A program made the translations under genes and the position numbers. Source: Glycine soja (lineage: Eukaryota > Streptophyta > Magnoliopsida > Fabales > Fabaceae). Taken from it: 64,000 nt of DNA. Shown here one piece after another: positions 1-12,648 of the stretch. Every line of letters starts with the position of its first letter. The first letter of the stretch is position 1. The notes beneath the pieces were generated by a model. The model saw only the letters and a list, made by a program, of their open reading frames with translations, was not told the DNA's origin and made no database searches. The stretch is taken from positions 40,165,562 through 40,229,561 of the forward strand of contig NC_041010.1 in the NCBI RefSeq assembly GCF_004193775.1. The letters run 5' to 3'.

Positions 1-234
1 GATTCCACAAATATACCAAAACAAGCAACCATCAAACTTGGCAACAATTGACAGCATTTGAAACAAGAAATCTTATTTATTTCCATAATATGCACCATAT
101 CATGGCCCTTCCCAGAGCACACAACACAATTACATCTATGAAAAGGAAAATGTTTCTAGTATATTCTTGCATCAAAAGAGTCTCACACCACACATTAAAG
201 ACAGTTAAACAGCCAACAAGAGGATTCAAGGGTT

Positions 235-1582
235 TTAAAGGGCCTTGATGATCTCTTCAGCACTGGAGATGGTGAACTCTCCTCCACTTTCAACATTCGC
301 AACCTTCACCTTGAGGTCTTCTACCAGCAGAGCAAACCTCTTTGAGCGGACGCCGAGACCCTTGTCAGTGAGGTCAAGCTCAAGACCAAGGGCATTGGTG
401 TATTTGGCTGCACCATCAGCAAGGAACTTAACATGCTTGTTCTCTGGGAATGTTTTGGCCCATGAGTTCATCACAAATGGGTCATTCACTACAAAATCAG
501 AGGCAATTTCAGATTAGCCATTTAACAAACGATCTATCTTCAAGACTTCTATTACTAGCACCATGAGTAGTTTCTTTTGTAGGTCATAGTATGAGTATGG
601 TTTCTCACCACACCACACAAAAGGCCAGTTCAATCCATATAGAATTATACCCATGATAAAAGCAAATCAACAATCAATAGCCAATAATTAAATTAACAAT
701 CAAGCAACAACAGGCTATTTGGAATCCATGTCCTGAAAAAACCCGGAGGCTCAACAAGTAGAAAAAGGATGGTGAATTTCAAGGCAAGTACCTTGGAAGT
801 TTAGATTAAATCATGCAACAATTGAGAAGAATTTTCACACAAGTCAACAATACTACAGTATACATCACTTGGCCACCATCATTATCAATTGATTGAACAA
901 TCGACCATCCCAAGTCAAATCAACCAACAAGTACACCCCCTTCATCTTCTTATGCTGACATCCCAAATCAATAACCAACAAGTATACAGGCATGCACACA
1001 TGGAGGGGGAAATTATGATGTGTTTAGAGTCTCACCACTGATACAGATTATTTCGTCCACACCCTTTCCTTTCAGCTCTTCTGCTCTCTCAATGAAGCCA
1101 GGAACGTGCTTCAAGCTATTACAAATTCAGATCAAAATATTTAAAACACCACCATCTATACTTTATCAACACAAAACCCTACTAACAATCGAAACAACAA
1201 CAAAGTAGCCCCAAAATTTTGGGGATTCAACACCAAAACCCATTACATAAGAATCAAGACCCTCCAATATCCAATTCATCATACCCCAGTTAAAAAATCA
1301 CTTGGATCAACAAAGCAACAGTTCATATCTAATTTAAAAATAAAAACTTTGGGGGTAAAAATGCTGAATCTCAAGTACCCATGAATCTGTTTCAGTTTAG
1401 TTTATGGTGAAAAGGGAAAGTAAAGACCTGCAAGTAGGAGTGAAGGCACCGGGAACCCCAAAGATGATGACTTTCTTGCCGGTGGCGAGAGAGTGAATGG
1501 AGACAGTTTGGGGTTTGTTTTCTTCATCCAAGTAAGCCAAAATGCCGTCTGGAATCACGTTTCCCACTGCAATTGGAGCCAT
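235..1582 (-). CDS. PRXIIB: Type II peroxiredoxin, cytosolic (PRXIIB-like), 3 exons, complete
   Basis: Thiol peroxidase that reduces H2O2 and alkyl hydroperoxides, recycled by glutaredoxin or thioredoxin. Exons on the minus strand are 1582-1428, 1115-1036 and 488-235; they join in frame to 162 residues, the usual length of plant cytosolic type II Prx. The first exon gives the peroxidatic motif GAFTPTC, with catalytic Cys at about residue 51 completed across the first intron (C-S-L-K-H-V-P-G). Exon 2 carries VDEIICIS with the second Cys at about 76. The last exon holds the conserved NDPFVMNSWAK and the C-terminal helix region. Both introns are GT-AG. No transit peptide precedes the MAPIAVG start, which argues for the cytosolic rather than the plastid (IIE) or mitochondrial (IIF) form. 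The gene is divergent from the RPB5 gene about 1 kb away. The family call is very secure; the subtype is an inference. Confidence 0.96.
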
Positions 1583-1661
1583 TGATGCTGATACTCAAAA
1601 TAACACTCTGCAATGAAATTCGTGTTGTGTTTTCTTACTTCCTCCTACAAATCCAACCCGA

Positions 1662-1670
1662 CTTATATAG
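1662..1670 (-). promoter_or_regulatory. Putative TATA box of the peroxiredoxin gene
   Basis: On the minus strand the sequence reads CTATATAAG, about 80 bp upstream of the ATG at 1582. That leaves room for a start site near 1635 and a 5' leader of about 50 nt. The position and match are typical for a plant TATA box; this is inference from sequence only. Confidence 0.55.
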
Positions 1671-1682
1671 CAAATAGTCCCG

Positions 1683-2611
1683 TGTTTTAATTAAATACTG
1701 TAATTTGTTTATTAGATTTAGAGGTAGGACTAGGAACTGCCAATGCAGAAGCTTCTGGAAGAGAGGAGGCCCATCACTTTTTTTATTTTATCCTAAAAAT
1801 CGAAGATTAGAGTTTATAATAATTTGTTGTTCAATTAAGTGTGTCAAATTTCATCAATTTTTTGTTATATAGAGGGATTTTAATAAAAAATTAAAATAGA
1901 AATTATGAAATAAAAACAAAAATTAAGTTTTCCATGTATTAAATACTACTTTTTTATTTCTATATTATTGTTTTTAAAAATAAAATTCATATGATAAATT
2001 TTGTTTTATGTTATATAACCTTATTCGATTTGAGTAAAAACATCTCTAGCTAAAGATACATATAAAATTTATAAAAAAAATATTATACATATATCTACAT
2101 AGTAAGAGATTTTACTCTATTAATCAATATAAATTATCATATGCCATAATTTTATTATTTTATATTATATCTGTTTTAAAATTGATTTGCATGAATTATT
2201 ATAAATCCTTAAATAAATTTATTTGTTTTCAAATTTTAAAAATTAATCTATTAGGTTTCAAAATTTTAAGAACTTAAAAATTAAATTAAATTTTTTAAAA
2301 TAAATTTAAAATAGAACTTTTATTATTATATATTTTTTCTTAACATGGAACTTTAGTACTCTGTTGATAAATAGAGACAAGTGATCTCAAAATTTAAAAA
2401 TCAGGAAAATTGATCACACGGTCCAATTTATTTAAAAAAAATATAAGAATGGATAAATTGATTAAAAGCAGTAAAAGATATTTTAGTACAGATTAAAACC
2501 AAAAAAAAATATTTTAGGTATAGACATAAAAGCAATAGATTAATGAAGTAGGATGAAAAGGCGTGCGTGCTCATCCCTTTAGGGCTAATAGGCATAAAGG
2601 GTGAAAGAAGA
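1683..2611. other. Divergent intergenic region between PRXIIB and NRPB5
   Basis: Strongly AT-rich DNA with no reading frame of note. It must contain both divergent promoters. Apart from the TATA-like site of the peroxiredoxin gene I see no named element. The sequence just before the RPB5 start is in frame with an upstream in-frame stretch from about 2567, but there is no conserved protein there. Confidence 0.6.
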
Positions 2612-3883
2612 ATGGTGCTTTCGGAGGAGGAAATCGGTCGTCTATACCGAATAAGGAAGACGGTGATGCAGATGCTGAGGGACAGAAATTTTCTGGTTGG
2701 TGACTTCGAGATCAACATGTCCAAGCACGAGTTCAAGTCCAAGTACGGCGAACACATGAAGCGCGAGGACCTCGTCATCAACAAATCCAAGAAGGACAAC
2801 TCCGGCGACCAGATCTACGTTTTCTTCCCCGACGAACCCAAGGTCGGCGTCAAGACCATGAAGACCTACACCAACCGCATGAACTCCGAAAACGTCTACA
2901 GAGCCATCCTCGTCACCCAGACCAACCTCACCCCCTTCGCCAGAACCTGCATCAGCGAAATCTCCTCCAAATTCCACTTAGAAGTCTTCCAGGTTCCTTT
3001 TTCCCCTTATTTTTCTTATGGTTTAATTACTCATTCTTTCTCTCTATATGCTTTTCCAATGTGATTTTTATGATTATTTGTTGTTTCAGGAGGCGGAGCT
3101 GCTGGTTAACATTAAAGAGCACGAGCTTGTTCCCGAACATCAGGTTCTCACTGACGCCGAGAAGAAAACCTTGCTTGAGAGATACACCGTCAAGGAAACT
3201 CAGGTCGTTCATTTTCTTCATGTTTAGGGATTAAAATAACCGTGAGAGTTGTGTTTAGGGTTTTATGGATTAATAATGCACTTTCCGAAACTAAACTGGC
3301 TGTTTACTTGATTATTTAATTGGTTTAGTCCCTTGGTTTTCTGCAATCATGAAAATAAGGATTAAAATGATGGAACTGAAATGATATTTTTTGTTTTGGG
3401 AAACTCTATTGAATGAAACGGTTCTAACTAGAATGAAACTTTAGTGCATCACTCAAATTATTTAGTTTGGGAATCAATTTAGTGTATTACTCATATTTTT
3501 ACTTTATTTTAACTAGAATGCATTGATAATGTAATTTTTTTACACTGTTATCTAATCATAGACCATGGTGTATGAGAGAAAACTATTCTAATTGGTTGGC
3601 AGTGTGAAAGATTTTAGAGTGCTATTAAAAATATTGAAGTCAATTTTCGTTTTCTGTATGGGTTTGAACTTAAATTGCAATTCTAGTATTGTGCCCTACA
3701 ACTTTCTGCTGATACTGACATGGTGCTTTATTCCTAATTTTTGTGGGCGGTTCTCAGTTACCTAGGATTCAGGTCACAGATCCTGTTGCGAGATATTATG
3801 GATTGAAGCGTGGACAAGTTGTCAAGATTATCCGGCCAAGTGAAACTGCTGGCAGATATGTTACGTACCGATTTGTTGTATAG
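2612..3883 (+). CDS. NRPB5: DNA-directed RNA polymerase subunit RPB5 (NRPB5-like), 3 exons, complete
   Basis: Shared subunit of nuclear RNA polymerases I, II and III (and IV in plants), placed at the lower jaw that grips downstream DNA. Exons are 2612-2992, 3090-3203 and 3758-3883; each junction is GT-AG and falls between codons, giving 206 residues, the normal RPB5 size. Exon 1 encodes the N-terminal jaw domain (start [17 protein letters not shown]; then the [10 protein letters not shown] stretch). Exons 2 and 3 encode the very conserved C-terminal assembly domain: [16 protein letters not shown], then [20 protein letters not shown] and the final [14 protein letters not shown] just before TAG. 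The start at 2612 is chosen because MVLSEEEI matches the family N-terminus. The high conservation argues for the Pol I/II/III form rather than a diverged Pol V (NRPE5) paralogue. The first exon is relatively GC-rich compared with its surroundings. Confidence 0.96.
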
Positions 3884-5756
3884 GAATTTGCTTTAACATA
3901 TTGGCAATATTGCCAGAGTAATGGATAGGGATATAAAGCCTTCTTTTTTTGCATGGGGGAACTCTTGATTTACAAGAAGTGAAATGTCTGATTGTTGAAA
4001 CTTTTGGAATCAAAACTATATATTTAGATGATTATATCATAAATTGGTTGACATATGTTGTTATGATTAGTGTCAATCTGTTATATGGAACTTTGTTTCT
4101 GTTTATTAATAGCTATTAAGTTCTTTTGGTAATTTAGTGACAAGGAGAGCATAGGAGGGAGGTTTCATTTCTTTTGTCATTTTTCTGTGCATGATGCTGG
4201 TCCGAGTCTTGTATAAATTGGTGGCTTGTTCCTGCTTCATAATTGTCTATTTAACCATACGATTTAGGTGCAAATACCAGAATTATGATAAAGTCATTCT
4301 CGTGTCAATTGAGACTAAATTCCTTCTTGAATTCATTTAGTTATACACACATAGAAGCATATTAAAAGTGAGATTAAAAGGAATTGATTTTGACCATGTT
4401 GTCATACATGAATAGTGAAGCTTGGTTTTATTCAAATCTAATTTTGATCATATATGTCTGTATGTCCATTTGTAAAGAACCCTCTTCCAACTATTCTTTG
4501 GTGCTGTTTTTATGTTATTGTGAAGGGAACCAACGTGAACTAAAACAATTTTGTCAGACTTCAATTAACAGTACCAGTCTGGGAAGTAGAGATGATTTCT
4601 CATTGTAAATTTCAAAGCTTTACTCAATTGTCAGTTCCCATACTCCTTCAGAATTTCAAACCCTCTTCCAGTTATGATTTCTCATTGATTTCTTATGTTG
4701 TAATATTCCATGTTTGCTCCTGGTATGTCTCTCTATATGTGTTTTAAGAAGTGTCAGCTTCTTGAGCTGTGATGCATTTTAACATTTTTAATGTTGACAT
4801 GTTGGGGAAGACATTTCAGATAATTTTTAAGTTTTTTTTACTTGAAAAACTCATTTGACAATTTGATAAATAAGTTTTTTTTAGTAGTTTCTAGTATTTT
4901 TTTGAAATATTATTTGAAGTAATATTTTTTAAAGCGTTAACTTTTAGTTTTTTATATTTTCTTTTATTTTTATCTTCCAATTTATTGATTTTCTTATTAT
5001 CTTTTTTAAATAAATTATGATATTATTAATTTTTATTATTTTATACTTTTCAATTATTTTATTAGTCAAATTCTTTGAATATTTTTTATTTAATAAGTTA
5101 ATTTTTTAATTTTCAGTTATGGGTTAACTTTTAGGTAACTTTTTAATTTTTAATTAATTTTTTTAGTTAGTTTTGTCATACATGTATTTTTTCTTTTTTA
5201 TGTCCTTGATTTCAAGCAGGAGTGAACTAGAATTCCCTTTACAATTGTTTTGAATCTCATTATTTTTTAAGTTAATTATAATGATCATCCATTATGATTT
5301 GTTTTTATTATACTCATCTTTTTTTTCTTCAGCATTACTTTTAACTTTATTTGTTAATTCGTAGTAAATTTAATTTTAAAAAAAGACATTCATAAAAAAT
5401 AAAGGGAAAATAAAATGATGTTTAAATATTTACATGAAGAAAATGAACTTTTTGTTACTTAAAATTGAAAGGGTAAGTTTGGTTATGCTGCCGCGATTTT
5501 CTTACTTGCAATACGTTCGATGACAGACGTTAACAACATTTGAACTTATGTGTCTTTAATTTTTTTTTTTCTTATATTCATTCTCATAATTTTATTAGAG
5601 TTTATTCTTTATTTTTTTATATTAAAAAACACTTAACACTCTCATCATTCAAATGTCATTTCCTTATAATATAAAAACAATTAAAATTATGATATAACAT
5701 CATTTATATTATTTTAATTTAATGAAAGTATTTTAAAAAATATTTGACAAGAATTA
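3884..5756. other. NRPB5 3' UTR and AT-rich spacer
   Basis: The first few hundred bases are probably the RPB5 3' UTR. The rest, especially 4800-5740, is T-rich low-complexity DNA with runs such as TTTTTAATTTTT. Short reading frames here have no conserved motif. I see no gene. Confidence 0.6.
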
Positions 5757-6425
5757 TGATTAATCTCCAACCCTGCTTTCCCTAGCATAGCAAGATTAAA
5801 AGCTTGAAGTTGTTTGAAACCCATACCTCCAAATTCTTTTTTCATAGTAAGCTTTTCCCATCTTAACCAGTTGATGCCTCTATCAGAGTTTGATTTATTG
5901 TCCCACCAAAACTCTCATGCAGTAGGTTGGGATTGATTGAGCAACAAACTTAATTAAAATTTCTTTACCAGCTTTTGAAAAATTTTCAGAAGATCAATGA
6001 TTGAGCCTCTTGCAAATTCCTGTCTTTGATGAAGGAAAAGACTTGTTTCTTTCTTCTTCCAACTATGGGGGGAAGACCCAGACATTTGCCTCTTACGATG
6101 GTTTCAAGCACACCCAGAGTTGATGTAATGGGGGAGTGTTTGAGCCGAAGAGAACTTCTGACTTCTGGAAGTTGATGAGCTAGCCAGAACATTTGTCATA
6201 AGTATTAAGAATGTCTTTTATAATTTTTGCTTGGGTATCATCTGTTCTGCAAAAAAGAAAACAGTCGCCAGCAAACAAGTGTGTGAGGATGGGAGATCCC
6301 CTACCCTCCTTCACACCATGGATATCACCCCTCACCCCTCTTCTCATATTTTTATAAGAGATAAAAGTCCCTTTGTGCACAAAATAAATATTTAGTGCGT
6401 CACCCTATCCAAGTCATCTTCCTGG
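5757..6425 (-). mobile_element. Dead LINE (non-LTR retrotransposon) reverse-transcriptase fragment
   Basis: Minus-strand translation in shifting frames gives the C-terminal part of a plant L1-type reverse transcriptase. In order there are a GDIHGVKEGRGSPILTHLF segment, the catalytic-box region, then LGLPPIVGRRKKQVFSFIKDR, then GINWLRWEKLTMKKEFGG followed by MGFKQLQAFNLAMLGKAG at about 5790-5880. The usual FADD box reads FAGD, so the first catalytic Asp is lost. At least two frame changes and stop codons break the frame. Only about 670 bp of an element that would be several kb long remain, with no 5' or poly(A) end seen. Confidence 0.85.
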
Positions 6426-6429
6426 ATAA

Positions 6430-7500
6430 ATTTTTTCAATAGAATCACCATTAATCGCAACTGAGGAATGAATAGACTGAAAACAGAGTTTGATCCAACC
6501 AATCCAAAAAGAAATATTAACAAAAATCAATAAAATTCAAATCTTCCTGGATAAATATGTAGTGTGTCAAAATCACTTTTAAGATAAAACTATTTAAATA
6601 TAAATCATTTGACTTTAAACTCACCTTTAATAAAAATCAATAAAATTCAAAATTACATTTGTAAACGCTTACCCTTGTACACACTAAAAACATTTATTAT
6701 TTATCCTTTCTGCATAATCATACAGATACGGAATCAATAATTTTCTTTATGAGGTCTTTCCTCTAAGAAAACAAATAAACTGAACTTGTCTATGTAAGAA
6801 TTTATAAACTTGATAGTCAGTTTTTATTTTATTTTTTAAAAAAGAAAAATGAAATTTTGGTAAAGATATACATTTCCTTTCCTCTAAGAAAACAAATACA
6901 CTGATCTTGTTTATCTTATAAAATGTCATCAGGCCCAACTCTATATGGACTCTTCAGGTTCTTAAATGAGCCCAGAGTAAATTTTATTGAAGCCCGAGAA
7001 AGTGGTTTAAATCTTGGCCCATATTCGTGTCTAACATTATCTGTTTCTCCAATGGTGTACCCTCATTCCCTCGTTGAGTTGTATAATTTAATAAGTATAA
7101 TTTTTCTATAGTCCTCGTGATTCATCATATTTTTTATTTTATGCAATTTAAACAATTATTTATTAACAGTATAATTCTAATGGTTCCATTACTTCCATAC
7201 ATCACTTCATTTTTTCCTTCTTTTTGTTGAGGAATAGTTATTTGTATAAACACTCGTTTCTTATATGCATTTAATTACCTTAGGCCTTAGCTGACTCTAC
7301 TAATGCAACCGCATAAAATACTTCTATTTTTGTTCTATGAAAAATATACAATTAATATCTTATTTTATGAATACAAGAAACGAGTTCTTTAAAAACACAT
7401 GCAGCATCATAATTTACAAATATTGATTAGATATTATTGTCATAATTTTGTTTTCAAATTAAGGATTTTAATTTTTATGCATTGAGAGTATAAAAAATGA
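6430..7500. other. AT-rich spacer, no gene seen
   Basis: A 15-base motif (AATAAAAATCAATAAA-like) recurs near 6517 and 6627, and an 18-20 base stretch (TTTCCTCTAAGAAAACAAAT) occurs near 6754 and 6877. These look like minor local duplications. Reading frames up to 66 codons show nothing recognisable. Confidence 0.5.
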
Positions 7501-7505
7501 AAAAA

Positions 7506-7775
7506 ATATTCATTTATTTCCTATAGTGACATAAACTTTACTTTTTAGTTTTTAAACTTAAAATAATCCATTTTAATTCTTGTATAAATATTTTTTGTTC
7601 TCTTTTAATTTAGTTCCTACCTTATGCAAAGTTTATCTTTTAATCCTTGTCATTTTATAACAACAAAGACTAAAAGAGATTTGAAAGTTTTTTACATGGA
7701 CCAAAAAGATGATTTTTAAGTGTAGAAACTAAAAGGTAAAGTCTATATAATTATAAAGATCAAATGGGTAGGCTT
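7506..7775. repeat. Foldback / inverted-repeat element, about 270 bp
   Basis: The left half (about 7506-7660, with TTTACTTTTTAGTTTTTAAAC and TTAATTTAGTTCC) is an imperfect reverse complement of the right half (about 7665-7775, with GAAACTAAAAGGTAAAG and GACCAAAAAGATGA). This is the common legume short foldback type containing 'tttttagtcc'-like arms. No coding capacity, boundaries approximate. Confidence 0.6.
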
Positions 7776-8825
7776 TTAAAAAAAAATACACTTTCAATCA
7801 ATAAAAAAATTAATAAACTTATCATATACGACAATTTGTGATTAAGCAACAATGTAAAAATACTTCACGCTATTAGTGTATACATTACTTACTCTATAAG
7901 TTAGTTTTTTTAAAAATATCATTGGTTAGTGAATTTTTTTGCTATGGCCTTCTGGGTCATGTATATGATAGTGGCTTCATGTACACACTGCTAAAAAATA
8001 AGATTTGGTTGCACAATTTTGTTTCTGGTTTGCATGGTTCTATGTGTATGTACTTGTTAATGGGACTTTGTGCTGGTGTGAGAATTCTGTCATAGCCTTA
8101 GGCCCCCAAAATAGGAATATCATTTTGGTATCATATTGGTATGTCAAATGTATCATGCATATTAATGTCATGTTTATATTATAAATGAAGTTTAAAAATC
8201 ATGGATGAACATCAACAAAACTGGAAGGAAATGACTAACATAATGATGAAGATTAACAAAGAATCAAATAAAATGTTCAACACTGTTCATGTTATTGATC
8301 AAGTTAGAAATTATTTTAAGACTATTCTAAAATAAACACGACTTGATATATAACAATACTTTTGCTTATATTAATTTTTTTTGTTAAATATATCCTTACG
8401 ATGAAGTGAGTAAGTCATTTGCTATAAGATGGAAAGATGAACTAGAGCCTATGTAACATCTGCTATACCCTAGTGGCAACATGCACTTTGTCACATATAA
8501 CTAAGATTTGGTGAGCCCAACTCTACTTGCTAGATGGACGAAACTTAGAGAGTTCTATAGGCTCACTGAAAATCATCATGTCACCTTGACCCACTATGGA
8601 TATAGTATTTTCTTTCTTACTTTCTTCAAAAACAGCTCTGAACCAAAAACTTTTCCTAAATGAGACTCTTTGTACCACTAAGTTCCTAACCCAATCACTT
8701 TTAAAGTCTTACTCACTAAGTACAAAGTGACTTGTAACAGTTTGATGAGTAATTAAACACTTATTTCTGTATGTCAAATTTTGATATCATGTAGTTATCT
8801 AGTATGAATTTCTTTTGCATTTCAG
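7776..8825. other. AT-rich spacer, no gene seen
   Basis: No conserved reading frame and no clear element end recognised. The region leads into the B3-like relic exon. Confidence 0.4.
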
Positions 8826-9041
8826 GATGTACCAAGTACCATATACTCATTTATGAAAGTTACAAGATTCACTCATCTAAACTTGGAAGGGATGGAGTGT
8901 AGAATAGTTTATAATCATCATAGGAAGACTACAAAAATTGGAAATGGATGGAAGACTTTTGCACAAACACATAATTTGCTTCCTGAAACTCAAATTCCAG
9001 ATGCAACTTCTATCTTTGTTTTATTTTGGCTTTATTTGTAA
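8826..9041 (+). pseudogene. Relic exon resembling a plant B3 DNA-binding domain
   Basis: After a plausible splice acceptor (TTGCATTTCAG, ending at 8825) a 71-codon open frame starts DVPSTIYSFMKVT and contains RIVYNHHRKTTKIGNGWKTF followed by AQTHNLLPETQI. The GNGWKTF...N-L pattern matches the second half of B3 domains (REM/ARF/ABI3 superfamily), where a 'GW..F...N.L..GD.I.F' signature follows a basic strand. Here the expected GD is PE. The frame then runs into non-conserved sequence and stops, and I find no partner exons within several kb. The B3 match is by eye, and a chance resemblance is possible. Confidence 0.45.
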
Positions 9042-9287
9042 TTAAAGTACATTACTACTCTAATATATTATCAATTTGTAAATTTTTGTTTATAATATGT
9101 TATTTTGTTTAGAAATGTTTATAACTACCATTGGTGCATAATATATTGATATACTTTGTTTATAACTTTTGGTGCATGAATGATTTATGCATTTTTATAC
9201 AACTTTGAACGATAAGTTGTGATCTGAATTAATTACTACATGTTGTTAACTAAAAAAATAAATATAATATTTAAAATTAAATCATAA

Positions 9288-9516
9288 AACAACATCGATT
9301 TTTAGGAAAATTGATGTTGTTGTTTATTGATAATATCGATTTTTCGTTGGTAAGAGTAAAATAACATCCATTATTCTAAAAAATCAATGTTGTTTTTTAC
9401 TATAAAAACATTAATTTTTAAATAACCAATGTTAATATTAATAAATTAATATTAGTAATTTTAATATCGATTAATAACTAATATTAAAAATGTATTTTCT
9501 AGTAATGTTACCGTGG
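9288..9516 (-). mobile_element. CACTA-like transposon terminal region with subterminal repeats
   Basis: Several short palindromic copies of an AACATCGATTTT / AAAATTGATGTT motif occur between 9289 and 9480, and the block ends in TTTTCTAGTAATG. On the minus strand this end reads CATTACTAGAAAATAC, like the CACTAGAAAA or CACTACAAGAAAA ends of legume CACTA elements, whose subterminal regions carry such repeated 'CATCGGTTTT' palindromes. No transposase is seen, so this is a relic or a non-autonomous end. Confidence 0.5.
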
Positions 9517-12500
9517 ACTTAAGAAATAATTCCAATTGCCCGTCAAATCATCCCAGACCAACAAAGAATGGACTATTAACCCCACAACCACCACTTAATC
9601 ATAAAGAATAAGAAACTAGACAAGTAGAATCCCCACAAAGAGAAGCACAGTTGCAAAAGCAAAGGAGAATGGAAGAAGTCTACATACTGCACCAGTATTT
9701 TATTTTATAATAAAAGAAGATGAAATAACAAGCTTAAGAATCAATAAGCACAAAGGTAATGATTTTTAACACAGAGATCGAGGATAATCGTGTCGCTCAA
9801 TCTCTTGCAATGGTGTAAAGATTGTATTCTAGCTAGCTAGCATCAGTTTGATTTTATTCTTTTATGTATTGAAACTTTAATTATCAATGATATTATATAA
9901 TTCTCTTTGGTTAAAAAAAAAAATACACAGTGTAATAATTAATCATATCTCAGCCATTACTTTACACCCTTAGGAAAGCGAAAAAAACTAGTCAAGTAAT
10001 TGTCCCTTCGGTTTTAACAACAACCCTAAAACACAATGGACAACATCCAAATATGGCCCAATAATTCAAATTACAAGTGAAATTGTTGTTCTTATTCCTG
10101 TTTTTGTTAAGTTCACACCTTAATTTTCTTAACAAAAATACCCTTTAACAGAAACATGCTTTTGTAGTGGTCAGTACACAATGAAACTTGTTTTCATTGT
10201 GATAGAGGCTGTGAATTCACCATTAGGATCCCGCAGTAGGAGTACGGTGATATTGACTAAGATGAAACATTTGAACCATATGTGTTGAAAATGCATTAGA
10301 ATAAATTATTTTTGTGATTATTTGTAATCTTTTTTTGAAAAAAAAAAAAAGATAGGAATAGGAATAATAGCTATGAATCAAATTTTTGACCACAAATATA
10401 TATCCTCTGAAATTATATATGTCCTGAATATTATGCTAAAAGTTAGTTAGGTAAAGATGGATCATTTTATGCTTTTTTCTATTTTCGACTCCAGCGGTCC
10501 TCTTCGCATTCCATGGCCTTAAACTGAGTTGACCACGTACTCGGTTCTTTATGTCCTTCAATTGTTTGTTTGGTAGGGTTTTAGGTGGTGAAAATTTATG
10601 CAGTAAGTTATGCTATAGCCAATATCATGTACACTTACAAATACACTTTCAACATCTTTTATTTTTCTCTTTCTCTTTATGTCACGTGATATCTTCAATT
10701 TTATTAATTTTTGTATTTCTATTTCTCTCAAGATATATACACCTAGATGTCCAGAAGAATCATTTTCCAACAGAGAAAGACAAAGAGAAATGGGAGATAC
10801 AAGTTCTAGAATTTTAAGTATCGGCATTAAATTAAAAGATATTGAACTGCAACAAATATATATAACTGTTCTCTTTAATTGTACAAGATGAGATACAAGT
10901 TCTAGAAGATTTTTTATTTTATTTTTTATGGTATGACATCATGGCACGCGGCACTATCGAGTTCAAAATAAATTAAATGGCGCAATAATTAAAGATAATA
11001 TTCATAATTAATTAAGGTCCAGCAGAACTCAATGAATGTTCCAAAGATTTTTCTTTCTTCTCTGCTATTTAACCAACCAATCCAAGCTAGTAATGTACTT
11101 CAATATCAGAAATAAATCCAACTTAGTACATAAATTTTAGACACTAATCAAGAACTGTACGTGTAATTAACTTCTCTGAACAATACCAACAGTACAAGGT
11201 AGTGATTCTTGTCGTTTGAAGATACACTTAAGAGTTAAGACAGAACAAGATGTTTTAGTTTTGTAAATAAGCAATGAATTCCCTTTTTGATTTGATCATC
11301 ATGTTCCTCATTTCCTGCCTCAAGTTCATTTTGATGATTTCCCATATATTATAACCACTCAATCATAATGACATACAAGTCACTGTTACTGAAAAAAAAA
11401 TGATACTTATATTATATGGGTTCATATAGTAAAGGGTTGCAGCATCACTAAGAAAAAAAATCATGCTATGGATTTCAGCTGCTACAATAAAATTGTGGTG
11501 ATCCTTGAGTTTTAAGTTAAATCAAGGTACATGGAGTGGGAGATGCCGACCCCTTGAGTGTCAATAATTTCATATCTTTGATGAAAGGGTCCCTCAAATG
11601 GTTGCAATGCAAGTTGGAATGCATTAAAAAACCATATATGCAGGCTTTTTGCAGTACGTATCCACTATATAATGTGCTAGATGACAAGCTTGAATCCTTT
11701 GCCTTACATGAACGTTGATAAGATTCTCCTGAGTGAAATAAAAAGGTATATGAATAGGCGTTTCCATTGAGCACAAACAAGACCTGGCTGATGATCAGTT
11801 AGTGGTGTGCATTGGAATATTGCTTTGAAAATTTGTAACTTAATCTTCCCTTTGCAACATGATGGAATTAGAAGACCTACGGTCATGAAATGATAATTTC
11901 AGAATAGAATCAAGACATTTATTTCCTTTTGAAAAATATAATTAATGCTGGTGCATGCCAACATATACTTAAATATTTAAATTCTATATAGTACTCTAGT
12001 ATATTATTGATGCCTTACAGTTCTTAGGCATCATTAATTACTATAATGAATGGTCCTTATTACAGCAATTAATTGCCAAACCGCGAGTGTTCAACATTAA
12101 TTATAGTATTTGTACAGTAGTGGATTACAGTATTTGATGGTTGTTCCCTTTTGAAGTAACCATGATATGCATGGTTTCATTTAGTTCTGCAAAAAGGTTT
12201 GATGCCGTTGGCCATGTACTACTAGCCTTTATGGAGTTTTACTACTCAATGCTTTTGTTTACGTCCCTCTCACATTCCTTCTGTACGGTTAGATTTACCT
12301 CTAGATTTATTATGCGGCCATATATTGTATCAACTCTGCGCACATATGTTCTCCCTCTATTATCAGAAAAAATGTTAGTTAATCATATCTAATAGTATTA
12401 ATTTTAATTAAAAAATATTTTTTAAATTTATTCTTTCTTAAAATTTGATACCAAGAGTTATCGAAACTAACAACTCAATTAAACGAAAAATATTTTAAAA

Positions 12501-12648
12501 ATAATAACATTGAATGAGATAAAGCTAGTTGAATTTTTTTTACATAAACAAAAAATATATATTTTTCTTATATTTAAAACTAAAGAAATTATGTATATTA
12601 AGTTATCAATATGTTCATGTATCGAGATTCAATCTGGTTTGTATAAAT
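9517..12648. other. Long spacer without a supported gene
   Basis: Reading frames up to 89 codons occur, some overlapping on both strands near 10550-10890, but none shows a conserved motif. A 60-codon plus-strand frame at 11536-11718 has protein-like composition (SLKWLQCKLECIKKPYMQ, then LDDKLESFALHER) and may be a decayed coding fragment; I cannot name it. Short A or T runs are common. Confidence 0.5.

Noticed and set aside
2642..2977. 111-codon minus-strand open frame across RPB5 exon 1
   Set aside because: It is the antisense shadow of the well-conserved RPB5 exon and has Gly/Val-rich composition without any family motif.
10551..10891. Overlapping frames of 70-89 codons on both strands
   Set aside because: Low-complexity Phe/Ser/Ile-rich translations typical of T-rich spacer, with no splice partner or conserved motif.
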